Shown here piece by piece: positions 1 to 7,139 of a DNA stretch of 52,724 nt (position 1 is its first letter; the number at the start of each line of letters is the position of its first letter). The notes beneath the pieces are model-generated. The model was not told where the DNA came from and did not search any database. It was given only the letters and a program-made list of their open reading frames with translations. Source of the DNA: Lachnospiraceae bacterium (GTDB lineage: Bacteria > Bacillota > Clostridia > Lachnospirales > Lachnospiraceae). The translations under genes were made by a program, and so were the position numbers. The stretch is from positions 1 to 52,724 of the forward strand of contig JAFYAS010000048.1 of the NCBI GenBank assembly GCA_017540605.1, written 5' to 3'.

Positions 1-1
1 A

Positions 2-256
2 TTAACGGGTGATGATCGTTTTGAGATTACCATGTCAGAGAGGAAGGAAGTGAAGAATATGTGTGAGGTTCTTGATAAGGTAGAAGCGAGAGGAGAAGCA
101 AGAGGAGAAGCAAGAGGAAAAGTAATTGGAAAAGCAATTGGAAGAGTCAGGGCTTTGTATTATGATGCTGATTTTTCGATAGATGAGATAGTGAAGAAGA
201 CCGGGCTAAGCGCGGAGGAGATAGAAGAGATGATTGCGTTGGAGGATGAAGAATGA
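2..256 (+). CDS. Rpn/YhgA-like PD-(D/E)XK nuclease family protein, C-terminal fragment (5' end outside window)
   Basis: The frame is open from base 2, so the ATG at 32 is probably internal and the gene starts outside the window. What is visible is the typical C-terminal tail of Rpn/YhgA-like recombination-promoting nucleases (often annotated as PD-(D/E)XK transposases): a MCEVLDKVEARG helix, tandem EARG units, then a helix-turn-helix-like end (FSIDEIVKKTGLSAEEIEEM). The nuclease core is not visible. The EARG stretch is encoded by a 12-base tandem repeat. Almost the same sequence ends the gene at 8805-9179, with fewer EARG units there. The family assignment is from the tail only; whether the full gene is intact cannot be seen. 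Confidence 0.6.
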   Translation, partial: LTGDDRFEITMSERKEVKNMCEVLDKVEARGEARGEARGKVIGKAIGRVRALYYDADFSIDEIVKKTGLSAEEIEEMIALEDEE

Positions 257-385
257 TTAAAAAATTACTGGGATAGGAGTGATCGCTGATACTGTGGCTA
301 CCAAAGTAGTCTGACTCTATAACAACAATAGTACTATTATTCGATGATATTATGTTTGTATTGTGAATTTGGATGTGCCTGATCC
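22..385 (+). repeat. Long direct repeat, left copy (Rpn tail plus downstream flank)
   Basis: Bases 22-256 and 343-385 match 8969-9177 and 9178-9220 closely. The left copy has about 86 extra bases (257-342) between the stop codon and the 43-base flank, and extra 12-base EARG-coding units. The two copies bracket the accessory segment. Confidence 0.8.
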
Positions 386-468
386 CGGGGCTATAGGTGT
401 CTGGTCAATAATTTCTGGAAATATAAGGACGGAAAACCGAAAATTGGCTCATGAAATGTGATAAGATG

Positions 469-498
469 GCTCGATTCCTGCGGGAGTCGGGCTTTTTC
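469..498 (+). terminator. Rho-independent terminator
   Basis: A 10-bp stem (469-478 with 483-492, two G-U pairs) with a TGCG loop is followed by TTTTTC. It lies about 210 bases after the Rpn-like stop codon. The intervening 257-468 shows no recognisable gene. Confidence 0.7.
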
Positions 499-553
499 TT
501 CGTATTGACTGGTACAAATTATTAGGAGTGTTGTAAAAAAAACTGCTCCAAAG

Positions 554-580
554 CGTAATTATCGTAATTATCGTAATTAT
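554..580 (+). repeat. Three tandem 9-base repeats (CGTAATTAT)
   Basis: CGTAATTAT occurs three times head to tail at 554-562, 563-571 and 572-580, immediately before the repeat cluster upstream of the first ATPase gene. Confidence 0.85.
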
Positions 581-597
581 CAAGGGATATTCCCTTG
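581..597. repeat. Inverted repeat CAAGGGA-TAT-TCCCTTG
   Basis: Two perfect 7-base arms (581-587 and 591-597) are separated by three bases. The right arm is also the start of the first of the three 19-base repeats. This looks like a protein-binding site. Confidence 0.7.
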
Positions 598-671
598 AAA
601 AAATGTAATCATCTAGAAATATTCCCTTGAAAAAATGTAAAGAAGATTGATTATTCCCTTGAAAAAATGTA
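589..671 (+). repeat. Three 19-base direct repeats at an exact 32-base period (iteron-like)
   Basis: ATTCCCTTGAAAAAATGTA occurs at 589-607, 621-639 and 653-671. The start-to-start distance is exactly 32 bases both times, about three helical turns, with unrelated 13-base spacers. The third copy fills the spacer and overlaps the -10 of the promoter for the ATPase gene. This suggests a multi-site operator. It is too short and the spacers too small for a CRISPR array. Confidence 0.85.
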
Positions 672-675
672 TAAT
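647..675 (+). promoter_or_regulatory. Sigma-70-type promoter of the first ATPase gene
   Basis: TTGATT (647-652), a 17-base spacer, and TATAAT (670-675). The third 19-base repeat (653-671) exactly occupies the spacer, so a protein bound there would block RNA polymerase. The promoter places transcription start near 682, upstream of the AAAGGTGG ribosome site and the ATG at 701. Confidence 0.7.
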
Positions 676-700
676 GCTCTTTGAAAGGTGGATGATTACA

Positions 701-1996
701 ATGAAACGCTTGGCTTATGACAGATTATTAGAGTGGAAAAATAAAACTGATAGAAAACCTCTTATATTAAATGGGGCTCGCCAGGTTGGAAAGACTTGGA
801 TTCTTAAGGAATTTGGCGGCAATGAGTACTCTAACGTAGCATATATAAACTGTGATGAAGTTGAAGAAATGAAAACGCTCTTTTATGACTTTGACACAGA
901 AAGACTAATACGAAGTTTTTCAATTTTGTCAGGTGAGGTTATAAAGCCGGAGGAAACCCTGATTATTTTGGATGAAATACAAGTGGTTCCTTTAGGACTC
1001 ACATCATTAAAATACTTTTGCGAGAAAGCCTCACAGTATCATATTGTGGTTGCCGGTAGTTTGCTTGGTATTGGTTTACATGAGGGTACAGGTTTTCCTG
1101 TTGGAAAAGTAGATGAAATAAACTTATATCCCTTATCTTTTAAAGAATATTTGATGGCTCTTGGCAAGGATGTTCTTATTTCCAGTATGGAAGAACATAG
1201 ATGGAATGAAATGTCTTCTTTTAGCATGACATTTACTGAATTACTGCGCCAGTATTACTATGTGGGTGGGATGCCCGAAGTGGTAAAATCATATATAGAA
1301 AAGCAGGATGTTTTTGAAGTCAGGAGCATTCAAAAACAGATATTGGCTGATTATAAGCGTGATTTTTCAAAGCACATTCCATCCGAACTATTACCCAAGG
1401 TAAATATGGTGTGGGATTCTATTCCTGCTCAGTTAGCAAAAGAAAATAAGAAATTTATATATAGTGCCATAAAAAAGGGTGGAAGAGCAAAAGAATTTGA
1501 AAATGCGATTCAATGGCTGATTGATGCAGGACTTGTATATAAGGTTTTAAGAGTTTCAAAAGTTGAAAAGCCGCTTAAGTTCTATGAAGATTTTGACTCG
1601 TTTAAGTTATTTATAGTCGATTTGGGTTTGTTAGGCGCTTTGGTTGATGTTGATTCAAGAGATGTGCTGATAAACAATAATGCATTCAAAGAATATAAAG
1701 GTTCTTTTACTGAACAATTTGTTTTGCAGGAATTGAAGGCTCTAGATTGGAAGGTGTACTATCATTCCAGAGAAAGATCTAATCTTGAATTGGATTTTGT
1801 CGTTCAAAAAAATCATGTATATCCGCTTGAAGTAAAGGCAGAAGAGAACCTAAAATCAAAGAGTTTAAAAACGATTTACGATAGTAATAATGAACTAAAA
1901 CCGGTTAGATTTTCAATGGCTGGCTATCGAGAGCAGGACTGGATGGTAAATGTACCCTTGTATCTTGCGACAGAATGGATAAGTGCAGCGGAATAA
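701..1996 (+). CDS. AAA+ ATP-binding protein with DUF4143 C-terminal domain
   Basis: A 431-residue cytosolic ATPase of the AAA_14/DUF4143 family. Walker A GARQVGKT lies at about 25-32, Walker B LIILDEIQ at 87-94 and a sensor-like VVAGS at 116-120. The C-terminal half carries DUF4143 with a PD-(D/E)XK-like pattern (D365, E377-V-K379). The start at 701 has AAAGGTGG at 684-691; the same frame is open further up, but those ATGs precede the promoter's expected start of transcription. The family is widespread, often multi-copy in gut Firmicutes and Bacteroidetes, and its function is not established. The intact catalytic motifs argue that it works. A second member follows at 2686 but is only distantly similar, so they are not a recent duplication. 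Confidence 0.85.
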   Translation: MKRLAYDRLLEWKNKTDRKPLILNGARQVGKTWILKEFGGNEYSNVAYINCDEVEEMKTLFYDFDTERLIRSFSILSGEVIKPEETLIILDEIQVVPLGLTSLKYFCEKASQYHIVVAGSLLGIGLHEGTGFPVGKVDEINLYPLSFKEYLMALGKDVLISSMEEHRWNEMSSFSMTFTELLRQYYYVGGMPEVVKSYIEKQDVFEVRSIQKQILADYKRDFSKHIPSELLPKVNMVWDSIPAQLAKENKKFIYSAIKKGGRAKEFENAIQWLIDAGLVYKVLRVSKVEKPLKFYEDFDSFKLFIVDLGLLGALVDVDSRDVLINNNAFKEYKGSFTEQFVLQELKALDWKVYYHSRERSNLELDFVVQKNHVYPLEVKAEENLKSKSLKTIYDSNNELKPVRFSMAGYREQDWMVNVPLYLATEWISAAE

Positions 1997-2101
1997 AGGC
2001 GAATCATTATTTGCTGCCTCATTATCTTGTGAATTGAAAAGGTAAGAAAAGCTGAGTATGGAAGTAACCTCATGAGCAGGTAAGTTTTAAGGGTAAATGA
2101 T

Positions 2102-2359
2102 ATGAATGATGAAATTAAAATGAGCGTTTCTTCAATGACGCGCACAAAGGATAAAAAAGCTTTATATATATTGTTTCAGGATACTAAGAGAATGGCTGAA
2201 ATTGAGCTCCCTGATTGTAAGGTTATGAGCAATAAGGGGTTCTCGGATGAAGAGATAGCACAATTATTGGATTATGTGGATGCCCAGCGGGATTACATAT
2301 ATTCTTTGGCTAAGGGGCTTAATCCGATAAAAGCAATGATGAAGAATAACAAGAATTAA
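2102..2359 (+). CDS. Small conserved-looking protein of unknown function
   Basis: An 85-residue protein with no signal peptide or membrane segment. It has mixed charge, a central GFSDEEIAQLLDYVD helix and a basic C-terminus (MMKNNKN). The ribosome site is weak (AAGGG about 9 bases before the ATG). It lies 105 bases after the first ATPase, same strand. I do not recognise a named family. Its sensible codon use and amphipathic helix pattern favour a real gene. Confidence 0.55.
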   Translation: MNDEIKMSVSSMTRTKDKKALYILFQDTKRMAEIELPDCKVMSNKGFSDEEIAQLLDYVDAQRDYIYSLAKGLNPIKAMMKNNKN

Positions 2360-2370
2360 TTGATAATATA

Positions 2371-2568
2371 CAATTCATTTGCATATTTGGTGAGAAAATC
2401 CCAACACTAAATCATCCTGTAAAAAAAGATGATTTTTTATTCGAGATTGAAGAAGTGGTAGTTTTTGATGATATTTCAGATTTGAATATTCTTGTTTGAA
2501 ATCTTGAAAAAATGACTGATGAAGAGAAGAGAACTGGATTTTCTGTATTACAAAAGTATACCTTTTGA
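2371..2568 (+). pseudogene. Degraded reading frame of unknown origin
   Basis: One frame reads protein-like (GEKIPTLNHPVKKDDFLF, DDISDLNILV, then after an in-frame TGA at 2497-2499, NLEKMTDEEKRTGFSVLQKY) and stops at 2566. A single stop inside an otherwise coherent acidic frame suggests a broken gene. The tail vaguely recalls ArdA-type antirestriction proteins, but that is a guess. The same bases hold a weak hairpin (2409-2416 with 2428-2435). Confidence 0.25.
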
Positions 2569-2621
2569 ACAGCCTTATTATAATCATGAGATCCTACTTG
2601 GAAAGAGTAGGATTTTATTTA

Positions 2622-2656
2622 TTTCGCAAAAATGAATATTGTTTCAAAATGCGAAA
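2622..2656. repeat. Inverted repeat TTTCGCA-N21-TGCGAAA upstream of second ATPase
   Basis: Arms lie at 2622-2628 and 2650-2656, separated by 21 bases. The same arrangement (TTCGCA-N21-TGCGAA) recurs at 3867-3899, at the stop codon of the ATPase gene. The promoter -35 lies in the loop and the -10 just beyond the right arm, so the site could control transcription. Confidence 0.7.
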
Positions 2657-2667
2657 TGGGATATAAT
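2639..2667 (+). promoter_or_regulatory. Promoter of second ATPase gene
   Basis: TTGTTT (2639-2644), a 17-base spacer, and TATAAT (2662-2667). It overlaps the right arm of the inverted repeat. It makes the upstream ATG at 2632 an unlikely start and favours the TTG at 2686. Confidence 0.55.
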
Positions 2668-2685
2668 TGTGATGAGGTGAAAAAT

Positions 2686-3879
2686 TTGAAACTAATACAA
2701 AGAGATAATTATTTAAACAGGCTTTATGCCGTAAAGGATGTCCCTGATATAAAGGTGATTACCGGGGTTAGACGAAGTGGAAAATCAAAATTGATGGATT
2801 CATTCATTGAGATGATTTCTGCGGATTCTGTTAATATCGTTCATATTAACCTTAATATGAAAAAGTATGAGCGTCTGTTAAATCCCGATAATTTGTACAA
2901 GTACATCGAAGAAAAACATGATTCGCAAAGAGAAAACTATCTTTTCGTAGATGAAATTCAATTGTGCAAAGGCTTTGAGAGGGTCATCAACAGCATATAT
3001 GAAGAAGAACTGTATAATATTTTTCTTACAGGTTCAAATGCATTTCTGCTATCCAGCGATCTTGCAACATTGTTTGGAGGTAGAGTATGCGAAATAAGTA
3101 TGTATCCATTTTCTTTTTCTGAATATTTGAAATACTATCCATCAATGCTGATAGATGAATCTTTTGATGACTATGTTAAAAGGGGAGGAATGTCCGGATC
3201 ATATCTCTATAAATCTGATGATGATGCTAGGAGATATGTAAAAGGAATCTATCGTGCTACGATTGTTAAGGACATAATTACAAAATTCAAGGTTGGAAAT
3301 GAGGATCTTCTTTTAATGATCGGTAATTTCCTGATGGATAATGTTGGAAATCAGACGTCGATAAGGAACGTTGCATCAAAACTCACATCCGGTACATATA
3401 AAACCAATGATAAAACAGTGGGATCTTATATAGATTATTATTGCAAATCCTTTTTGTTTTACCCAATACAAAGATATGATATCAAAGGCAAAAGGTACCT
3501 CGAATCAGATAAGAAGTATTACCTTTCTGATCTGTCTTTCAGATTTTCAGAATTAGGGACAAAAAATGCAGATTACGGACATTTGTACGAAAATTTAGTT
3601 GCAATAGAACTGCTGCGGCGTGGCTACGAGATTTATGTAGGTAAACTCTATGATAAGGAGGTAGACTTTGTAGCTATCAAGGATGGTACAAAGACCTACA
3701 TTCAAGTCTCTGATGACATATCAAGAGAAGAAACCTTCCAAAGAGAAGTGAAGCCCTTGCTTAGTATAAAAGATGCATATCCCAAATTGCTTATAGCCAG
3801 AACAAAACATGAAGAAAGTCAGCATGAAGGGATAAGGATTATCGATATAGCAAGGTGGCTTAGCAATTCGCAAATTTAA
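2686..3879 (+). CDS. AAA+ ATP-binding protein with DUF4143 domain (second copy)
   Basis: A 397-residue ATPase from a TTG start; GAGGTG at 2674-2679 sits six bases before it, and family members usually begin with this KLIQRDNYL-like end. The same frame reaches an ATG at 2632, which would add 18 residues. Walker A GVRRSGKS is at 27-34, Walker B LFVDEIQ at 86-92 and a sensor-like LTGSNA at 114-119. The C-terminal part is DUF4143-like, but the nuclease-like pattern is degenerate (VDF then IQVS, with no E-x-K). The stop codon lies inside an inverted repeat matching one upstream, so the gene is bracketed by its own element. Role unknown; intact ATPase motifs suggest it is functional. Confidence 0.85.
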   Translation: MKLIQRDNYLNRLYAVKDVPDIKVITGVRRSGKSKLMDSFIEMISADSVNIVHINLNMKKYERLLNPDNLYKYIEEKHDSQRENYLFVDEIQLCKGFERVINSIYEEELYNIFLTGSNAFLLSSDLATLFGGRVCEISMYPFSFSEYLKYYPSMLIDESFDDYVKRGGMSGSYLYKSDDDARRYVKGIYRATIVKDIITKFKVGNEDLLLMIGNFLMDNVGNQTSIRNVASKLTSGTYKTNDKTVGSYIDYYCKSFLFYPIQRYDIKGKRYLESDKKYYLSDLSFRFSELGTKNADYGHLYENLVAIELLRRGYEIYVGKLYDKEVDFVAIKDGTKTYIQVSDDISREETFQREVKPLLSIKDAYPKLLIARTKHEESQHEGIRIIDIARWLSNSQI

Positions 3880-3899
3880 TAAAAGTTGATAAATGCGAA
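3867..3899. repeat. Inverted repeat TTCGCA-N21-TGCGAA at 3' end of second ATPase
   Basis: Arms lie at 3867-3872 and 3894-3899, with the same 21-base gap as the upstream element at 2622-2656. Both right arms are followed by ATG. The ATPase stop codon (3877-3879) lies in the loop. Confidence 0.7.
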
Positions 3900-3929
3900 A
3901 TGAATACTAAGGTGTTCTAAAGAAAAAAC

Positions 3930-3949
3930 ATGCTCTCATCAAAGAGCAT
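3930..3949. repeat. Hairpin ATGCTCT-N6-AGAGCAT
   Basis: A perfect 7-bp stem with a 6-base loop, about 50 bases after the second ATPase. No T tract follows, so it is not a classical terminator. The rest of 3900-4014 shows no gene. Confidence 0.45.
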
Positions 3950-4014
3950 TAATGAGGATGATTACGTGAAGAAAAGCCTTCATATGATCCACAGAATAAT
4001 ATCCGGCGCTTATC

Positions 4015-4173
4015 ATGACAGATGCCGTCTGGAGGGTTAATGATGTGGCAGCACTATATAACGCGATGGATTAAGGCGGGGCGAAGCCGCAATATCTTAT
4101 AACCATCGGATTTAAATACGATGTCGACGGATGGGATAGCGAAGTCAGAGCAGGTTCTTGGCGGGAGAGCTGA
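4015..4173 (+). pseudogene. Decayed frame of unknown origin with one in-frame stop
   Basis: Reading from the ATG at 4015 gives a coherent peptide (VWRVNDVAALYNAMD), an in-frame TAA at 4072-4074, then PQYLITIGFKYDVDGWDSEV up to a TGA at 4171. The composition is protein-like on both sides of the stop. I do not recognise the family. It fits a stretch of decaying genes that continues to 4768. Confidence 0.35.
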
Positions 4174-4209
4174 CAGCAAAAAGAGATAGAAAGGATAATG
4201 AAATAGGAT

Positions 4210-4550
4210 ATGGAGCTTTTTAATGGGAGACCGAAAAATACAGAGGGAAGACTGCAAAGAGAGGTAAGGACATATGATTTCCTTGATAATCTTGGGATAG
4301 AGTATAAGCGGACAGATCATGAGCCTGCTAACAATATGGAGGCATGCTGAGCATCATGGGGCTGATGAATGATAAAGACCATAAGGTGAAACTTCTTATC
4401 GACGAGGATGTACTTGCCGGTGAAGAACTGGGCTGCCATCCTTGCATCTGCACATCCAGCCTGAAGATGAAGACTGCGGATGTGATCAACAAATTCCTGC
4501 CTGCTACGGGACATGAGTACAGAGCTGTACATCTGGTTGGTGAGGATTAA
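4210..4550 (+). pseudogene. Prolyl-tRNA editing protein (ProX/PrdX, YbaK-like), internally deleted
   Basis: Two pieces of one family sit back to back. Bases 4210-4350 encode the N-terminus (MELFNGRPKNTEGRLQREV, then HEPANNMEAC) and end in TGA. Bases 4344-4550, in another frame, encode the C-terminus (SIMGLMNDKDHKVKLLIDED, then ELGCHPCICTSSLKMKT). Intact proteins of this family are about 160-170 residues and hydrolyse mischarged Ala-tRNAPro in trans. Here roughly 60 central residues are missing and the join is out of frame. It is therefore a broken gene, although the C-terminal frame alone could look like a 68-residue protein. Confidence 0.75.
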
Positions 4551-4567
4551 AGATAATCCCCCGAAAA

Positions 4568-4768
4568 ATGCTGACAAAGTATTCGGACAGGATTGAAAAG
4601 GTAAAATCCGATGATGAGATAAGGGAAGTTGCAGGAAAGATTCGGGAAACCGGCATAGAATACATCTGCACGGGACATTGTACAAAGGACAGAGCCTTCG
4701 GACTGCTCAAAGAGGAGCTTGGGGATATGGTGGAGCAGATGAAGGTTGGATATGAGATTGTGATTTAA
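4568..4768 (+). pseudogene. Metallo-beta-lactamase-fold protein, C-terminal remnant
   Basis: A 66-codon frame matches only the end of MBL-fold hydrolases of the 7,8-dihydropterin-6-methyl-4-(beta-D-ribofuranosyl)-aminobenzene-5'-phosphate-synthase-like type: SDDEIREVAGKIRETGIEYI, then TGHC followed by AFGLLKEELGD. The HxHxDH metal motif and the rest of the fold are absent, and no ribosome site precedes the ATG. It directly follows the broken ProX gene, so both probably decayed together. A translated short protein cannot be excluded. Confidence 0.65.
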
Positions 4769-4802
4769 TGTAGGGGGATGATAAAAAAGGAGGAGCATAA
4801 CG

Positions 4803-5654
4803 ATGAAAAATCAAAACGATGTTTACAAACTGAGTAACGGTGTAGAAATTCCCTGTATTGGCTTTGGTATGTGGCAGACACCGGATAGTGACGTGGGGGT
4901 TAAGGCGGTGAAAAGTGCGATAGCGGCTGGCTACACCCATATTGATACGGCTCAGGCGTACGGGAATGAAGATTGTGTGAGATTGGCGATAAACGAGGCC
5001 GGTATCGACAGAAAGAAGCTTTTTATTACCACGAAGCTGACCAATGACAATCACACCTATGATTTGACAATGAGCTCATTTGAGGAGTCATTGCACAAGC
5101 TTGGTACTGACTACGTGGATTTGTTTTTGATTCATTGGCCTAATCCATTGCCCATCAGAGATAGGTGGGAAGAGGCAAATGCTGAAACATGGAAGGCGAT
5201 GGAGGAGCTTTATGACGCAGGAAAAATCCGTGCTATAGGAATAAGCAATTTCAGACAACATCATATTGAAGCCCTTCTTAAAACTGCCAAAATCAAGCCC
5301 ATGGTCAATCAGATAAGATTGTGTCCAGGTGACACTCAGGACGAGGTGGTGGAATACTGCAGAAATCAGGGAATAGTTCTTGAGGCTTATAGCCCCTTAG
5401 GAACAGGAAAGATATTTGATATTCCCCAAATGAAAGAGTTGTCGGATAAATACGGAAAAAGTATAGCTCAGATATGTATTAGATGGAGCCTGCAAAGAGG
5501 TTATCTTCCCTTGCCAAAGTCGGTTACACCGTCGAGAATAGAAGAAAATCTTAAGGTGTTTGATTTTGAGCTTGAAGAAGAGGATGTTTCAATGATTGCG
5601 GGACTTACTGGCTGTGTTGGCTTCTCAGGAGATCCTGATAATATGCCGTTCTAA
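4803..5654 (+). CDS. Aldo/keto reductase
   Basis: A 283-residue NAD(P)H-dependent cytosolic oxidoreductase that reduces aldehydes or ketones; the substrate cannot be told. The AKR tetrad is complete: D48 and Y53 in HIDTAQAYGNE, K78 in ITTKLT, H111 in LFLIHWPNP. The cofactor-binding segment LPKSVTPSRIEEN is near residues 238-250. Length is typical. A strong GGAGGAG lies 7-8 bases before the ATG. It is the first clearly intact gene after the pseudogene stretch. Confidence 0.92.
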   Translation: MKNQNDVYKLSNGVEIPCIGFGMWQTPDSDVGVKAVKSAIAAGYTHIDTAQAYGNEDCVRLAINEAGIDRKKLFITTKLTNDNHTYDLTMSSFEESLHKLGTDYVDLFLIHWPNPLPIRDRWEEANAETWKAMEELYDAGKIRAIGISNFRQHHIEALLKTAKIKPMVNQIRLCPGDTQDEVVEYCRNQGIVLEAYSPLGTGKIFDIPQMKELSDKYGKSIAQICIRWSLQRGYLPLPKSVTPSRIEENLKVFDFELEEEDVSMIAGLTGCVGFSGDPDNMPF

Positions 5655-5754
5655 GAGAATTTGTTTAATAGAAGAGATAGAGAGGCTGAATGAATCGTTG
5701 GATGAAAAAATAGATTATTGATTAGCCAAGAATAACATAGAAACGGAGATAAAT

Positions 5755-6225
5755 ATGTATTCAGTTAGACGTGCAACAGAAAATGATATACCTGCAATTT
5801 TGGAATTGCTTAAACAGGTAAATAAGGTTCATCATGACGGTAGACCGGATCTCTTCAAATTGGCAACCAAGTATGATGGTGAAGAATTAAAGGCTATCAT
5901 CGCAAATGAGGAAACTCCTGTGTTTGTCTATGATGATGGTGAGGGACATATCTTGGGGCATGGTTTTTGTATCATGCAGCGACCGGATAATACCAAGCTT
6001 CTTACTGATATTCGGACCCTATACATTGATGACATTTGCGTGGACGAGAATGCCCGTGGCAAGCATGTGGGCAAGGCAATATATGATCATATAATAGATT
6101 ACGCAAGGCAGAAGGGGTGCTATAATGTAACTTTAAATGTATGGACCTGCAATCCCGGTGCCATGAAATTCTACGAAAAGCTCGGACTTGTGCCATACAA
6201 GATAGGCATGGAGACCGTGCTTTAA
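5755..6225 (+). CDS. GNAT family N-acetyltransferase
   Basis: A 156-residue acetyl-CoA-dependent acetyltransferase. The order is an N-terminal RRATENDIPAILELL helix, a central LYIDDICVDENARGKHVG segment (the acetyl-CoA-binding Q/RxxGxG/A loop, here RGKHVG), and a C-terminal YNVTLNVWTCNPGAMKFYEK, which is typical of GNATs. The substrate is unknown. GGAG lies about eight bases upstream of the ATG. It is the first of three unrelated GNAT genes within 2.4 kb. Confidence 0.88.
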   Translation: MYSVRRATENDIPAILELLKQVNKVHHDGRPDLFKLATKYDGEELKAIIANEETPVFVYDDGEGHILGHGFCIMQRPDNTKLLTDIRTLYIDDICVDENARGKHVGKAIYDHIIDYARQKGCYNVTLNVWTCNPGAMKFYEKLGLVPYKIGMETVL

Positions 6226-6279
6226 GCGTTGCTGTTATCATGAACAGGATTGGATAGAAAATGGAAATGAAAGAAATAA

Positions 6280-6606
6280 CATACGAAGAGCTCAAACTTT
6301 GAGGGTATGGAACTTATCAGACCCTTGTATCTGGTGAGGGAGGCAGATATTAGCGCTTGGCGGGACTACAATGAATTGCATTTTCTCCAGTGTGCCTGCC
6401 ATTTTACAGACACCTGTACCACCTGTAATGATGATGGAACAACATCCAGCAAACGGCTTGAAACAAAGAAGCTTATTGCGGAACTTAAAAAGACCAATCC
6501 ATTTATCGAATCCAACATTTTCCGAAGTGTTGAAAATGTAAATCTGGATACCGTCATAGAATATAAAAAAGATGGAATAAGACACAATTTTCTTGATGAA
6601 TATTAA
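6280..6606 (+). pseudogene. tRNA 2-thiocytidine synthetase TtcA, C-terminal remnant
   Basis: The frame, open from 6280, encodes only the end of TtcA-type PP-loop proteins: SSNFEGMELIRPLYLVREAD, then CACHFTDTCTTC with the paired cysteines that help hold the Fe-S cluster, and NIFRSVENVNLDTVI. The PP-loop (SGGxDS) and the first two thirds are missing. An ATG in another frame at 6261 (MEMKEITYEELKL, stop at 6300) runs into it, as expected at a deletion junction. The ATG at 6307 could still give a 99-residue peptide, but without the ATPase core it could not thiolate tRNA. Confidence 0.72.
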
Positions 6607-6617
6607 GGAGGATAAAG

Positions 6618-7088
6618 ATGAATTTTAACACAGACATTTTTGAACAATTTGACAAGAAGTGGGCTTTGCTCACAGCTGGAACTGCCGATAATTTCAATTC
6701 CATGACCATTAGCTGGGGTGGCTTGGGAACAATTTGGAACAAGCCCGTGGCAACAGTTTATGTGAGGAAATCAAGGTACACCAAGGAGTTTATGGATACT
6801 AACGAATTCTTTACTGTCAGTTTTTATCCCGAAGAAATGAAGAATATCATTGGCGTATATGGTTCCAAGTCAGGTAGGGATATTGACAAGATGCACTACG
6901 AGGGCTTGACTTCCAAGGCGGTTGGAGAGAGCGTTTCTTTCGAGGAAGCTATGGTAACTCTGCTTTGCCGTAAGCTTTTTGTTCAGCGCCTTGACGAGGC
7001 TAATATGCTTGGAAATATTGCTGATACCTTCTACGGTGATGGAGATTCACACTTTATGTATATTGGTGAGGTTTTTGAGATCCTTTAG
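6618..7088 (+). CDS. Flavin reductase-like / FMN-binding split-barrel protein
   Basis: A 156-residue protein of the flavin-reductase-like domain family. WALLTAGTADNFNSMTISWG is the usual N-terminal FMN-contact strand, followed by PVATVYVRKSRYTKEF and FFTVSFYPEEMKNIIGVYGS. Such proteins bind FMN and often reduce it or act as small redox proteins. A strong AAGGAGG lies before the ATG, 11 bases after the truncated TtcA frame, so it may once have been co-transcribed with it. Confidence 0.85.
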   Translation: MNFNTDIFEQFDKKWALLTAGTADNFNSMTISWGGLGTIWNKPVATVYVRKSRYTKEFMDTNEFFTVSFYPEEMKNIIGVYGSKSGRDIDKMHYEGLTSKAVGESVSFEEAMVTLLCRKLFVQRLDEANMLGNIADTFYGDGDSHFMYIGEVFEIL

Positions 7089-7139
7089 TTTAACTGTAGG
7101 AGAGTATGAATTTTGATTAGTATTTTGGAGAACAACCAT

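Noticed and set aside
589..671. CRISPR-like array of three repeats
   Set aside because: Spacers are only 13 bases, repeats 19, no cas genes nearby, and the last copy sits inside a promoter; a multi-site operator is a better reading.
1955..1960. CCCTTG near the end of the first ATPase gene as a downstream copy of the upstream repeat
   Set aside because: Only six bases match, and they encode a plausible conserved part of the protein (NVPLYLA).
2632..2685. Longer start of the second ATPase at the ATG 2632
   Set aside because: It has no ribosome site and would lie upstream of the probable transcription start; the TTG at 2686 has GAGGTG and the usual family N-terminus.
4344..4550. A 68-residue intact-looking protein
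   Set aside because: It matches only the C-terminus of ProX, and the N-terminus lies just upstream in another frame, so it is a piece of a broken gene.
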